From Montifringilla adamsi (Eukaryota > Chordata > Aves > Passeriformes > Passeridae), in assembly GCA_017590115.1 (NCBI GenBank), contig JAGGNK010003335.1, positions 13,598,779-13,662,778 of the forward strand: a DNA stretch of 64,000 nt, given 5' to 3'. A model generated the notes under the pieces. It was not told the origin of the DNA, did not search any database, and was given only the letters and a program-made list of their open reading frames with translations. Shown piece after piece: positions 20,690 through 31,478 of the stretch. A program made the translations under genes and the position numbers. Every line of letters begins with the position of its first letter. Position 1 is the stretch's first letter.

Positions 20690-21004
20690 GGGGGTTTGGG
20701 GCAAAGCTGCCCATCCCTGCTGCTCTGCTGGGGGGGTTTGGGGCAAAGCTGCCCATCCCTTCTGCTCTGCTGGGAGGGGTTTGGATTCATGGAGCAAAGG
20801 TGCCCATCCCTGCTGCTGTGCTGGGGGGTTTGGGGCAAAGCTGCCCATCCCTGCTGCTCTGCTGGGGGGTTTGGATTCATGGAGCAAAGGTGCCCATCCC
20901 TGCTGCTGTGCTGGGGGGTTTGGGGCAAAGCTGCCCATCCCTGCTGCTCTGCTGAGGGGTTTGGATTCATGGAGCAAAGGTGCCCATCCCTGCTGCTGTG
21001 CTGG
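20690..21004. repeat. Minisatellite, alternating 42- and ~50-bp units
   Basis: Seven tandem units of two kinds. The short one is GGGGTTTGGGGCAAAGCTGC plus CCATCCCTGCTGCTCTGCT. The longer one has GGTTTGGATTCATGGAGCAA plus AGGTGCCCATCCCTGCTGCT. The last five alternate long/short, giving a ~92-bp higher-order repeat. All six frames are open through most of the array, producing long low-complexity frames that should not be read as proteins. Confidence 0.95.
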
Positions 21005-22252
21005 CTGCAGGAAGCCCCCTCCCCTGCTGCCTGCTGAGGTTGAGGCAGAGCTTTCCCTGCTGGGCCCTGCCATCTCTGTGGGATGCAATGCCCGGATTAT
21101 GGGAGGGAGGAGCAGGGTGATGCTTGGCAAAATGCTATTTATGGGCTGCTGCAGATCTGGCTGTGTCACCTTGGGTGTAGGAAATTTTGGTGTCCCTCCA
21201 CCCTTCTCAGCCTGGAGAAGCAGCCAGCAGCAGTGGGGGTTTGGGTCTCATGCCCTGTGCTGTGATTTGTCCATAAAATTGTCACACTTTCTGTGCTGAA
21301 GGAGTTTTCCTGTGACTCCAGCACCTGGACAGTGCTCTGCTCTGTGTGTGCCTGCTCTGGAGTGAAACTGGGGGTGGCTTCTCTAGGAAAGAAAATATTT
21401 TTCAGGTGTTTGAGGTCAGCCTGACTCGGGAAACAATTCTGAGCCTTTCAGGCTGGATTGGTACAAATGGCACCATGAGTGCAGGGAGATGCAGCTCTGT
21501 GTGAAGGGGTGAGGTGGAACAGTACCAGACATAACCTGAAATGACTTAACAAGCTGCTCAAGTTTTTTAAATGCATGTGGCTTTTTTTTTCCTTTAATTT
21601 AAATTTCCTCTGACATTTCATAGGCTTCATCACTCAATGTGAAGCCAAGATCCATGTGAGTGTGTGCGGTAGGATTGTTTTTAAATTTTATTTTAAATAC
21701 AGATGTCTGGAATAACTTTTTTGCACACACTGTAGGAGTGTAAAGGTTTCTAAGCAACATCATTTCATGCTGTTTGCATTTGAGAATGTAAAACAGGGTT
21801 CCTTTTTTTAAAAGTCTCTGCAGTGCAGGCATAATTACAGGATCCCATTATGCAGCATTGTGTCTACGGTGAAGCCTGCCCTAATGGAATATTCTGCCTT
21901 CTGCTGAAGCCTTACCTGCTTTTTACCAAGACACTTAAGGACTTAATTAGCGTCATTATAGACTGCCACCCCCTTCCCCAGCCCTGTGCATGAAGGGATA
22001 ATGATCTGTCCAAGCTAGCAGTGTGTTCACTTCCCATGGTTAACAGCACCGCGTGGAGGGAGCGTTTCGGAGCTCGCTGCTGCTTTTGAATTGAACATGG
22101 AGGAGGAGAGGGGGAAATAAAAGCATTTCCTAGGAGCAATAAATACACTCTGTGTTTACTTGGCCTGGTCCCTGCCACTGAGCTGGGAGGGTGTTTGTAA
22201 CTGGGAGATCCCCGTGGAGCTCCTTGGTGTGATGCCTCAGCCCGGAGCCAGC
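21005..22252. other. Unique block with AT-rich centre
   Basis: No repeat recognised. The part from about 21540 to 22080 is AT-richer, free of recognised repeats and rich in homeodomain-like TAATTA motifs; it is a candidate conserved non-coding element. Confidence 0.4.
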
Positions 22253-22308
22253 AGCCCTGCAGGGCACCCAGGGGCACTCCAGCCCTGCATGGCACCCAGG
22301 GGCACTCC
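22253..22308. repeat. 28-bp tandem duplication
   Basis: Two adjacent copies (22253-22280 and 22281-22308) of AGCCCTGCAGGGCACCCAGG plus GGCACTCC, differing only by G to T in the GCAGGGC/GCATGGC position. A minimal, recent-looking tandem duplication. Confidence 0.9.
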
Positions 22309-22452
22309 AGCCTTCAGCAGAGTGCCTGGGAACAGCAGGAGCCCTGTGGATGCAGAGAACCTGGCCCTGATGTCCCTGTGGTTGTGCTTACCTGTGGGCA
22401 GCATCCTCCCCTGACCTGTGTGTTCGCCCATCCAGATGTGGAATTAGAGTGG

Positions 22453-22688
22453 GTGGAACGGTTTGGGTTGGAAGGGACATTAAAGATCAGTGAAATTCCA
22501 CCCCAGCCATGGGCAGGGACACCTTCCCCTAGCCCAGGGTGTTCCAAGCCCCGTCCAAGTGGCCTTGTGGGGGATCCCTTGCAGGGATCCAGGGGCAGCC
22601 ACAGCTTCTCTGGGCACCCTGTGCCAGGGCCTCCCCACCTTCACAGGGAACAATTCCTTCCCAAAATCCCACCAAAACCTAAACTGCT
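22453..22688 (-). mobile_element. CR1 LINE fragment, antisense
   Basis: GGTTTGGGTTGGAAGGGACA, then AGGGACACCTTCCCCTAGCC, then GGATCCAGGGGCAGCCACAG, CTCTGGGCACCCTGTGCCAG and TTCCCAAAATCCCACC. This is the antisense CR1 3' UTR in order; the terminal repeat itself is lost. Confidence 0.9.
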
Positions 22689-23611
22689 TGTTGCTCTTGC
22701 TGGACAGCAGGTGTTGCAGCTGTGGTCAGTGGGTTGGAGTGACAGGAGGTGGTGGCTTGAGGACACTGCTCTGATGCTGAGGGAAGCTGGGGAGGATCAT
22801 CCTGCTGCCACATGACAGCATCTACAAGGCTCCTGTCAGCTGGATGGTCAGGCCTGATCCCCAGTGGTAAACAACATCTGCACTGAGCTGCCCAACAGAG
22901 TTTTATAAACATCTGGGGGCTTTTTGTATTTTATGAGATGAGGAGTGTTGGCTTTTGTACCAGAGACGGGGCCAAAGGAGTTTTTATTGCTGGTTAGGTA
23001 ACTTCTCTGGCATGTTGTGCTGGGAGCCCCAGACATAATTAATGAGGTGTGGGAGTGCTGTGGTGCATGTGTTGTTTTGTGTGATGGCTGTTGCTGCTAC
23101 ACCCCGTGCCAAGACGTGGCCATGACTTTTTCCTTACAGGTGGACAGCCCTGAGCCCCCTCCACCTCCTGTGTCCATCCTGTGGTGACATTTCTGCCCTA
23201 CCTGCCCCTGGTTTTTGCTCTCCTAGGAGGTTTTCTCTGGAATTCTGCTAATGTCTTGCAGGGAAATTCACCCCAAACCTCTGCTCTTTGCACTTGTTGG
23301 TTCAGGAGGGAAGGGACACTATGAGAGTGGTCAGGGAGCAGGTCCTGTGGGATGTGGAACTCCCATCCAGGGCTGCTGTTTAAAGGCTGGTAGCTCATCT
23401 CTTGTGAGATGCAAAGACAGGACAGAAGGAGCTGTGATGCTGACAGATTTCCAGTTTTCCTTGACTCACCTGGTGTCCTGAGCATCACCTGCTTGCTCCC
23501 TCACCTCAGCAAATCTGTGTGTCCTGGGGTGCTGCAGGGAGGTCACCCGTGCTGGGAGCCCCCTGCACAGCCCAGAGCTGCTCCAGGAACTCATCTTCCT
23601 GGCCTGTGAAA
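22689..23611. other. Unique intronic block
   Basis: No repeat or exon recognised. Confidence 0.45.
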
Positions 23612-23694
23612 AGTGTCCCTGCCCGTGGCAGGAGGTTGGGAGCAGATGATCTTTAAGGTCCCTTCCAACCCAAACTGTTCCATGATTCCATGAT
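23612..23694 (+). mobile_element. Short CR1 3' end
   Basis: GTGTCCCTGCCCGTGGCAGG, then GATGATCTTTAAGGTCCCTT, then CCAACCCAAACTG, ending TTCCATGATTCCATGATC with the two-copy terminal octamer. About 80 bases survive. Confidence 0.9.
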
Positions 23695-25487
23695 CTGCTC
23701 TGCTTTGATCCAGGCTGGCTCTCCTGCCCTGTCCATTCCTATGAAGGATTGGCTGCAGTGATGCAGTGCCTGGTATTTTTGTTTTCCAAAAGCCATTTGG
23801 CTCTCCTCTGGCTTTTCCAGCCTCTGCCCTCGAGGAGCTGTGTGTGATCCCTGCTCAGGGAGCTGGGAACCTCTCCTCAGCCCCACAGAGGCAGGGGAAG
23901 GTGCAGGCAGTGCTGGCCCCCAGCACAAAGCCCATCCAAGCTGCAGCTCCCTTGTGTTTTCCAGGGAGGTGGCCAGAGGTCTCCAGCAGTGCACGTTGCC
24001 TTTTGGCTTCCTAAACACTGAAAAATGGTGCCAGATGGATGGAACTTTATAGCATCTGCCCTGTGCTCCACGGATTTGAAACAAACCTGGGAGGGGGTTT
24101 GGGCTGGATCCTTGTTTGTTCTTGAAGGAATTGATGAGGGCTTCAGAGTCCTCGTCCATCCATCTTCCATATGGAGATAAAAAGTTTTGGCTGAACACTG
24201 CTAAATGTGCCGTCATCTATCACAGCGGAGGCGGGATTGTGTCAAGGAAAAATAATCCACCATCAGGCTCAAAAGGAGAAAAAAGGAAAAAAAAAAAAAG
24301 GAAAGAAATAAGATTTCCAGTAAAACGCATCGCTTTTAAAAATCCAATTCACTCTTTGCCAAGTCATTGTTTGGTTTTAGACTTGTTTCACATGAAAGCA
24401 ACCTTTAAAGGTTACTTTTATCCCTCTTTAATGAGCTATAGAAATGAGGCTGGTCTGCTAGAGGGCAGAGGGCAGGGATGGGGCTGTGTTGTGGAGCTGA
24501 TGCTCCCCTTTGGAGAGGCTCTGTGAGCTGTACCACAGCTCCCTGGCTGCCAGCTTCTGCAGCCAGCAGCTTTCAGCAGGAGAAATGAGAGAGGATCATT
24601 GATGTATATCTCTCCCCTTGCTGTGGAGGAAATGATATATGCTGCAGTGTGTGTGGGAGAGAGAATAGACAGGGCTGGCTGGGTTTTTCTGGAGTGTTCT
24701 GGTTGCTGGGGTTTGCACCCTGGGGATCAGATTTGCTGTCACCCCTCCTGTGCTGGGTGCTGAGCTCTTTGGAGATGTGACCCCATTGAAAGCTCTTGGA
24801 CACCTGATCCCTGCAGTGAGTGAGACGGCCCATGGGCAAGGGGACACCAAACCCCCTCCCCAGGACAGTTCTGTGCTGCTCCTTCTTTCCTCTGTGATGC
24901 CTGGGGCTCTTCAGGTGACAACGAGGGTGTCCCAACACCTCTGCAGGGAGGGACTGTCCCAGCCCTGACCAGCAGGACACTCTTTAGGTGTAGGGCAGTG
25001 TGAGGGAGTGGTGGGCAGGGTGGCCACGGGCCACAGCTGCCCATGGGTGCAGCTCCACAGCGAGGTGGCCGCATGAGCCAAACATGGCAAACGCAGCAGC
25101 AGCTCTCTAAACAAAACTAATCAGCGTGGAGTGGGCTCTTCCTTCTCCTACTTGATTTTTTTCTGCCCAGGTGTTGTGCAGGAGCAGACTCAGAGTCCCC
25201 CAGTCCAGCTGGGAACCCTCCCAAACCTCACACAACACCCCCCAGTCTGAGGGCTGCTGCGTTTCCTCACTCTTCTCCCAGGTCCTGTGCTGCTGAAACA
25301 TCTCCCTCATTTCTCTCCCATTCATGTCACGTTGCCTGGAGCTTTTAGGGGAGCCCTGACTGATGCACAAGGAGCAGCAGAGGGGCGTAAATGAGCCGTG
25401 CTGTGCACAGAAAACCCGATGTGGTTGTGCTTCCCTGTGCTGCTGTGGGTGTGGGACACGAGCCTTGCATGGGCCACGTTTGCCGCA
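23695..25487. other. Unique intronic block
   Basis: No interspersed repeat recognised. An A/G-rich low-complexity run sits at about 24268-24312. Confidence 0.45.
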
Positions 25488-25650
25488 GGGCTGAAGGCTC
25501 CAGGTCTGAAGGCTCTAAGGCTGAAGGCTCCAGGTCTGAAGGCCCTAGGACTGAAAGTTTCCAGGTCTGAAGGCTCCAGGTCTGAAGGCTCCAGGTCTGA
25601 AGGCTCCAGGGCGGAAGGTTCCAGGGCTGAATGCTCAAAGGCTGAAGGCA
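25488..25650. repeat. Minisatellite, 15-bp unit
   Basis: About eleven copies of a unit close to GGCTCCAGGTCTGAA, diverged at the edges and almost identical in the centre (about 25562-25606). Because 15 is a multiple of three, one + frame reads a five-residue repeat (GSRSE-like). No start, splice or family evidence supports coding. Confidence 0.95.
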
Positions 25651-26435
25651 GCTTGGTGCCAGTGCTGTTGGTGCTCCAAGAGGGGTGACTGTCACATCCC
25701 CATCACTGGGGTGCCAGCAGGAGCCTGCAGTTGATGTGGAGCTCTAGCCCTGCCTCTTGCCTCCGGTGGAGAGGTGTTTTTCCTGAATCCTCTTTCCCAG
25801 CAGAAATCACCTCTGTCCTGTTCTTGTTTTGTGTGAGAGGGGGTTTTGCCCAGAGGCTGCAATGCTCAGGTGTTTTTGCTGCTGGGGTGTGAGGGCTCCC
25901 CCCGCAGCAGGAGCAGCTCTGTGTGAGCAGGATGTGGTGGCCTGGAGAGGAGCTGCTGCTGGGGAGCTGCCAGCACGGAGAAATTCCCTCTGAAGCAGAG
26001 CTGTGGAGGATGCTGTTTTCTGTGGAAGTGTCAGGAGGCCGCTGGAGGCAGAGAGCAACTTTCCTATGGGAAAGTAAAATCTTGTTCCATTTTTAACCCT
26101 TGGTAATTGAGTCCAGGGTGAAATGTGACCCCAGGTTACATAGTTGTAATGCCTTCCCTGTGTGCTGGGCTCTGGGCCCTCAGGAGGGGGAAGGAGCAGT
26201 GGCTTGCTGCTTTTGGCCCAGCTCCATGAAGAAGCGAATTTGTCAGTGCCTGAAAATACTGAAAACGGGGAGTCAGGAAGTGGACATCTCCTTAAGTGAC
26301 ATCGGAGCTGACAGCACTGTGTGGCTTTGGGGACACTCACCCTGAGAGCGTGTGTGGCTCAGGAAAGCCTGGGAGAGTGGCAGGGGAGTTTGGGGTCCCT
26401 GGTGGAGCCATGAGGTGGGAGCGTGTCCTGGTTGC
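25651..26435. other. Unique intronic block
   Basis: No repeat or exon recognised. Confidence 0.45.
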
Positions 26436-26820
26436 TGCCTTCAGAGGCTGCCTGGGACAGAGGCTGGGCAGAACTACAGGAATAAATAGGTTTTATTAAA
26501 AGCCCTTCACAGCTCACACCTCGGGCAGTGCAGGAGCCCGGCCGTGGCTCCACCCCAGGTGGACTCCTGGCCACGAGTTCTCACTCTTTGATCAGTTTTG
26601 GTCCATTTCATACTGGGGTTCAGTGTCCAATTCCAGCTCCAGCTGATGCAGTCCCACCCTCCCAGATTGCTCTCCTCCATTCCCTGTTGGTGGCACTTTT
26701 TGGGCTGAAGCTGCAGCGGTGTCCTTGGTTCTGGGCTGGAGAAGGATTGTTTTGTGTGCCTGAGCTGTGAGGAGAGCTGCTGACACTCGATATGGAGTTC
26801 AGAGTTCTGTACCAGGGCAG
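26436..26820 (-). mobile_element. Solo LTR of an endogenous retrovirus, antisense
   Basis: Reverse-complemented, this aligns along its length with 32987-33396. Shared landmarks include AAAACAATCC/TTCCTGCTCCAG, AGCTGGAATTGGACACTGAA, a GGGTGCAGCC/GGGTGGAGCC block, a TTTTAATAAA polyadenylation signal and a terminal AAGGCA. The + strand edge is TGCCTTCAGAGG at 26436. No gag, pol or env remnant is adjacent, so it is a solo LTR. Family assignment (ERVL- or ERVK-like) was not possible by eye, and the 5' edge is approximate. Confidence 0.7.
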
Positions 26821-27528
26821 TGCAGAGTCTGGGAAATATCAAAGCTCAAATTGAAGGCATCACTGGGATTTTGTGAACTGGCCCTGGCCTGGCAGCAGGA
26901 AGGAAGGCCACCCAGCCAGGCCATGGTTTTTGGCAGAGCTCTCTCCCAGATTTCATGACCTTTCCATGCTCAGCTCTGTGCTCCCTGCTCATGGATGGCG
27001 CTGGGGTGTGACACAAATGCCATGTGGTCAGTGGGTGCCACCACAAACCATCCCTGGGAATTTGGGAGCTCTGCAGGCACCCCCAGGGTTTGGGAACTAC
27101 CCCCAGCAGGGGCATCCCCAGCCTGCAGGGGAGACACCTCATCCTGGGGGCTCCTCCTGCTCCCTCCTGCCTCTCCAGGAGGCTTTGTAATCTGATGATT
27201 ACACTGAGACAACACTGATAAAACATTTATTTGAGCCTTGTCATTAAAAATAGATGGCTGTAGCCTAAAGGTGGCTTGTTGGGTGACTTGCTTGCTGTTC
27301 TGCTTTGTTATGAAGCCTGAAAATTACTGTGTTTTTTAAAGTAGTGTTGCTTGTTTTCCCCACATGTCTTTCCAGCCTTACAAATATTAAATATGCCATG
27401 TCAGGTTGGTTTTGTTACAGTCTCTAAGGAAGAGCTGCCCACTGGGAACTTTCTCTGCCCTGAGGATGTCAACAGATCATTTATCCACCACGAGGAAAAC
27501 AACAGTTGACTGTAAAATGAGACCATAG

Positions 27529-27566
<38 letters not shown>

Positions 27567-28919
27567 GGAGAGTTAGCAACAGTCAGCAGTTCCTCTGGAC
27601 TTGCTACCTCAAATATCCTTGCTGTAAATTTCCTGGAAAAAGGGTAGGGTACACTAGGGGTGAGTTTTTGGTGTTAAATACTTCCAGGCCTCCTCAGGCC
27701 ATCAGGAGGGAGCAGGCCAGCTGTTGTTCCAGATGTTGCCTCAGGGAAAGGATCACCCACAGGAGCTGGATCGCTGCAGCTCTCTCGGGTCCCTTCCCCT
27801 TCTGGTGGTTTGAGGAAGCTTTTATGGGTCTTATCCCCAAAAATGGCAAGAGATTAATCTCTGGGGATCCTTGGGAACATGGGGTGGGGGAGAAGAAGTG
27901 GCAAGAGGCCAGTGGAAATCCCAGAGGATGCTCCAGACACAGGAGATGTCCCAGGCAGTCGAGGACAAGACAAGTGCAGGGTTCTACTGCCACTGCCACC
28001 CCTGATGTCCCTGTTCTGATGTGGAATTCTGTTAGCCCTACTCCCCTCTCAGCCCAGTAAACAGGAGGTGCTGAGCAGCCCAGGCACTCTCCCACCTCTT
28101 GGAAATCCTGGGAAATAAATGTTTTGGTGTTAGTACGCAGCAGTTAGGAAGAGAGGTTTGTGTTTTCTTGCTGGATGTACATTTCCCACCTCCTGGATTA
28201 ATCCTGGCTCATTGTTAGCTCAGGGTTTGTGTGCCCTGCCAGGGCCTGAGCTGCATCTTGTACCAACAGAAACCCATGAAACATCTGCTCCAGGGGGCAA
28301 GAGAACCCCGTGGTGTTTGCTGCCAGCTTGGCTGGGAGAGAGGAAGGGCCAGGAGGGTGGAGAGGGCACAAAGAAGAGAATGTTCAGGGTGGAAAAATGC
28401 GACCTGGCTTCTCCATAGCAAACTTGTCTCCCACAGGCTCTCTGGGATAGTATGAGCAGGGGTTTTTGCAATGACTGGAAAGTCCAAACCTCCCTGGAGC
28501 TGGTGAGGGGCAGAGAGGCACGGCTGGGTGGGAACATCCTCCCCAAAGCCTCTGGGGAGGTGCTGATGAGGGTTTGGAGCTGGCTGGGCTGGGATGTGAG
28601 ACAAAGGCCATCAGCCAGCAGGGGACAGGGTGTGTGACACCCTGCCACGCTGGGGACATTAATTCCCAATGAAGTGTGAGTGCTGAAAGGCTGCATGGTT
28701 CCTCAGGGAGGGACAGATGAGCATCAAAGCCATCCAGTTATTCCAGCTGGTGGGCACTGGGGACAGAGCCAGGGATGCTGGCGCTTCTTGTGGCAGTGGC
28801 AGCCCCATTCTGAGGTCACCTGTGGTGGCACCAGGCACAGAGCACACAGCAGGGCTCACTCAGGCTCATTTTGGGCTGGGAAGGGCATCAGGATGATGCA
28901 GGATTCCTGACCCTACAGG
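26821..28919. other. Unique intronic block containing poly(A)32
   Basis: Apart from the A32 run at 27533-27564, no repeat or exon was recognised. Confidence 0.45.
27533..27564 (+). repeat. Pure poly(A), 32 bases
   Basis: Uninterrupted A32 after ACCATAGAAGT, the longest homopolymer in the window. It could be the tail of a retroposed sequence, but no body or target duplication was recognised. The length suggests either recent origin or ongoing slippage. Confidence 0.9.
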
Positions 28920-29211
28920 AAAGATGGAGAGGGGAGTTCTGCAAGAGCCTGGAGTGACTGGACAAGGGGAATGGTTTCAAACTGAGAGTGGGTTTGGATG
29001 GGATATTGGGAAAAAAAATTCTTCTCTGTGAGGGTGGAGAGGTTGCCCAGAGCAGCTGTGGCTGCCCCTGGATCCCTGGCAGTGCCCAAGGCCAGGCTGG
29101 ATGGGCTTGGAGCCACCTGGGACAGTGGAAGGTGTCCTTGCCATGGCAGGGGTGGCACTGGATGATCTTTAAGGTCCCTCCCAAACCAAACCATTCTGTG
29201 TTTCCGTGTGG
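28920..29211 (+). mobile_element. CR1 LINE 3' fragment
   Basis: AAGATGGAGAGGGGAGTTCT, GACTGGACAAGGGGAATGGT, GAGGGTGGAGAGGTTGCCCA, CCAAGGCCAGGCTGGATGGG, GATGATCTTTAAGGTCCC in the order of the CR1 3' UTR. Ends at a degraded tail (CATTCTGTGTTTCCGTG). Confidence 0.93.
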
Positions 29212-31283
29212 TTTTTCAGGCAGCATCTGGGCATGGGGAAGTTAAAAGGAGCAGTCCTAATGCCCCAGAGGAGAAAGGGACACTCCAATAAATGAGTGAG
29301 TAAGATCTCTGGGGACTCCTGAAGCATTGTGGACACCAGTGGATGTGTTTTGGATACTCAGCAGGGACAGACATCCTGGGGGTGACAGCAGACGGGGAGG
29401 GGTGGGGTGGTGGCATGTTCAGGCTTGGGAAAAACTGCTCCAAAAGTGAAGTTTACTTTGTCTAGAAATTGGTTTTTAGACTGTGGCTTCACTGGACAGA
29501 AAGGAATGGTTTCTGCAGGAACCTTTTCCAGTGAGGATCGTGGCTGGTGCTGTAGAGTGGTTGCAATATTAGACCATCTCCAGGGCTTGACAAATCACCT
29601 TGCAAAGTGTGTGCAGCAAGCTGCTATTTGCAGAAAGGTTTTGTGGAAAAGGTACTTAACCCAGACGAAGAGGTTTGGATTCCAGAGCAGTCAGCTTGGA
29701 GCTGTGGCCAGCTTCTGGTGCAAAGTGAAGCTTTTCTCAGAGCTAAACATCACTTTAAGGCAGGATAAACCCAGCCCAAAGCAGGGACTGCTCTTCCACC
29801 ACCACCAATTAATCAGTGTGCATCTCTCAAAAGGGCAACTCCTGGCAGGCAGCTCCATTCAAGGGTCCCCCCAGGGTCCCCCTGCCCGGGCTGAGCTGGG
29901 GAGGGGTGAAAGAGCAGCAAAAACTCGACTGCTGAAAGTTTCCTTCCTGCTGCTGGGAAGGACGAGCGGCTCTTCCTCGGGGTGAATCACTCTCTGTGCT
30001 CAGCAGCTAATCCTGCTGCCTGTGCTGGCCCCTGATAAGCTCTCTGGCCAGCTCTGATGATTTTCCAGCATCTTTATTAGAAAAATAACATCAGAAGCAC
30101 TTGGAAGTCAATTATGTTTCATGTGACTAATGTTAATTATTATTACTTTTGTTAGTTTGCCTCATCCACCAGGATTCCCCCATTAATAGATGTCACTAAT
30201 TTGTTCCCAGAGGGCACTGTCTCCCACCAGTGGATTTTGGAGCATTTCCCTGAACTGCCCTCTATTTTTTATTTAATGTAGTTTAAAATTTGATTGGAAG
30301 TTAATTATTGTGAGCTGGAAGTTTCCACAGGCTCCTGTAAACATCAACCAAGCTTTGCAGTCTGGGTTATTTTTACAACGTGTCAGGCAAAGAAACCCAG
30401 GGTAACAGTTTGGGAATGCTGGGAGACATCTGATTGAGAATGGAAATTGGCAGATAAGTGATGTGGAAGAGCACATCCCTGTCTGTGCAGGAGGTAAGGA
30501 GTGTGATGGATGTGGGTGGAGCAAAAAGAGGGTTGAGATAACCTGAACTAATGCCCACAGGCACACAGTGAAATCTGGCTTCTCTCTGTGCTCTGGAGCA
30601 CAAGAAGATTTGCATGGATGCAAAACAATTTAAGGATCATGAAGACAGTAGGCTGAACGTAGAAGAGAATCCTTGGATAAAAGCTTTTCTCTTGCTTCAT
30701 TTTTAAAATTTCACTCACTTTTTTTTTTTTTTCCCCCCCTCCATGAGGCACCAAGGAAATCCAAGAAATCTTGTGCCTTTTTGGATGTGCGTGCCCTTGG
30801 AGCAGCTGCTGGCTGGCAAGTGGTGCCCATCCCCTGTTCAGTGCTGCTGGGGGGGATGGTTTGAATGCAGCCCACAAAGAGACTGCTTTAAAAAGGGTCA
30901 GACAATCTCTGACTGCAGCATGTGTTCAAACCCTGTGCACAGTTCAGCACATGGAGTTGTGCTAACAAAGCTCCTTGCCAGCGAGTGCAGTGTTTGTTTG
31001 GAGATGGCACTGTGAGCCCTGGAGAGCTGGGCAAGGGTTATTTTCATTCCTAACAAAATAACAAACCACAACACTATGGAATTTATCATATAGGAGCAGC
31101 AGGAGGAGGTCAGGGCTGTCTGAGCACAGTACTGAAGGCTCTGCTTGTTGTGTTTGGCTTGGAGAGAGAATTCCCAGTGGGATTTTTGGGGCAGCAATCA
31201 ATCCCTGTCTGCTTTTCTTTCTTTGATGGAGTGACAACACAAGTCTGTGCTGCCAGGTAGAGCCTGGTGGGGGGTGCCAGTGG
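29212..31283. other. Unique intronic block with AT-rich segment
   Basis: No interspersed repeat. About 30060-30340 is AT-rich with several TTAATTA-type motifs. T14 followed by C-rich sequence at 30719-30741. Confidence 0.45.
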
Positions 31284-31478
31284 TGGAATGGAATGGGTTG
31301 GGTTGGGAGGGACCTAAAAGATCACCTGGGTCTGACCAGGGACACCTTCCTCTGTCCCAGGCTGCTCCAAACCCTGGTCCAGCCTGGCCTTGGGCACTGC
31401 CAGGGATCCAGGGGCAGCCACAGCTGCTCTGGGCACCCTGTGCCAGGGCCTGCCCACCCTCATGGTAAAGATGTGGGG
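31284..31478 (-). mobile_element. CR1 LINE fragment, antisense
   Basis: GGAATGGAATGGGTTGGGTT, GGGACACCTTCCTCTGTCCC, AGCCTGGCCTTGGGCACTGC, GGGCAGCCACAGCTGCTCTG: the antisense CR1 3' UTR lacking the final repeats. Confidence 0.9.

Noticed and set aside
20463..21299. Frames up to 211 codons on both strands
   Set aside because: Artefact of the 42/50-bp minisatellite; low-complexity and mutually overlapping.
29407..29985. 192-codon + strand frame
   Set aside because: No domain, no splice context, begins at a non-ATG codon and lies between CR1 copies; chance.
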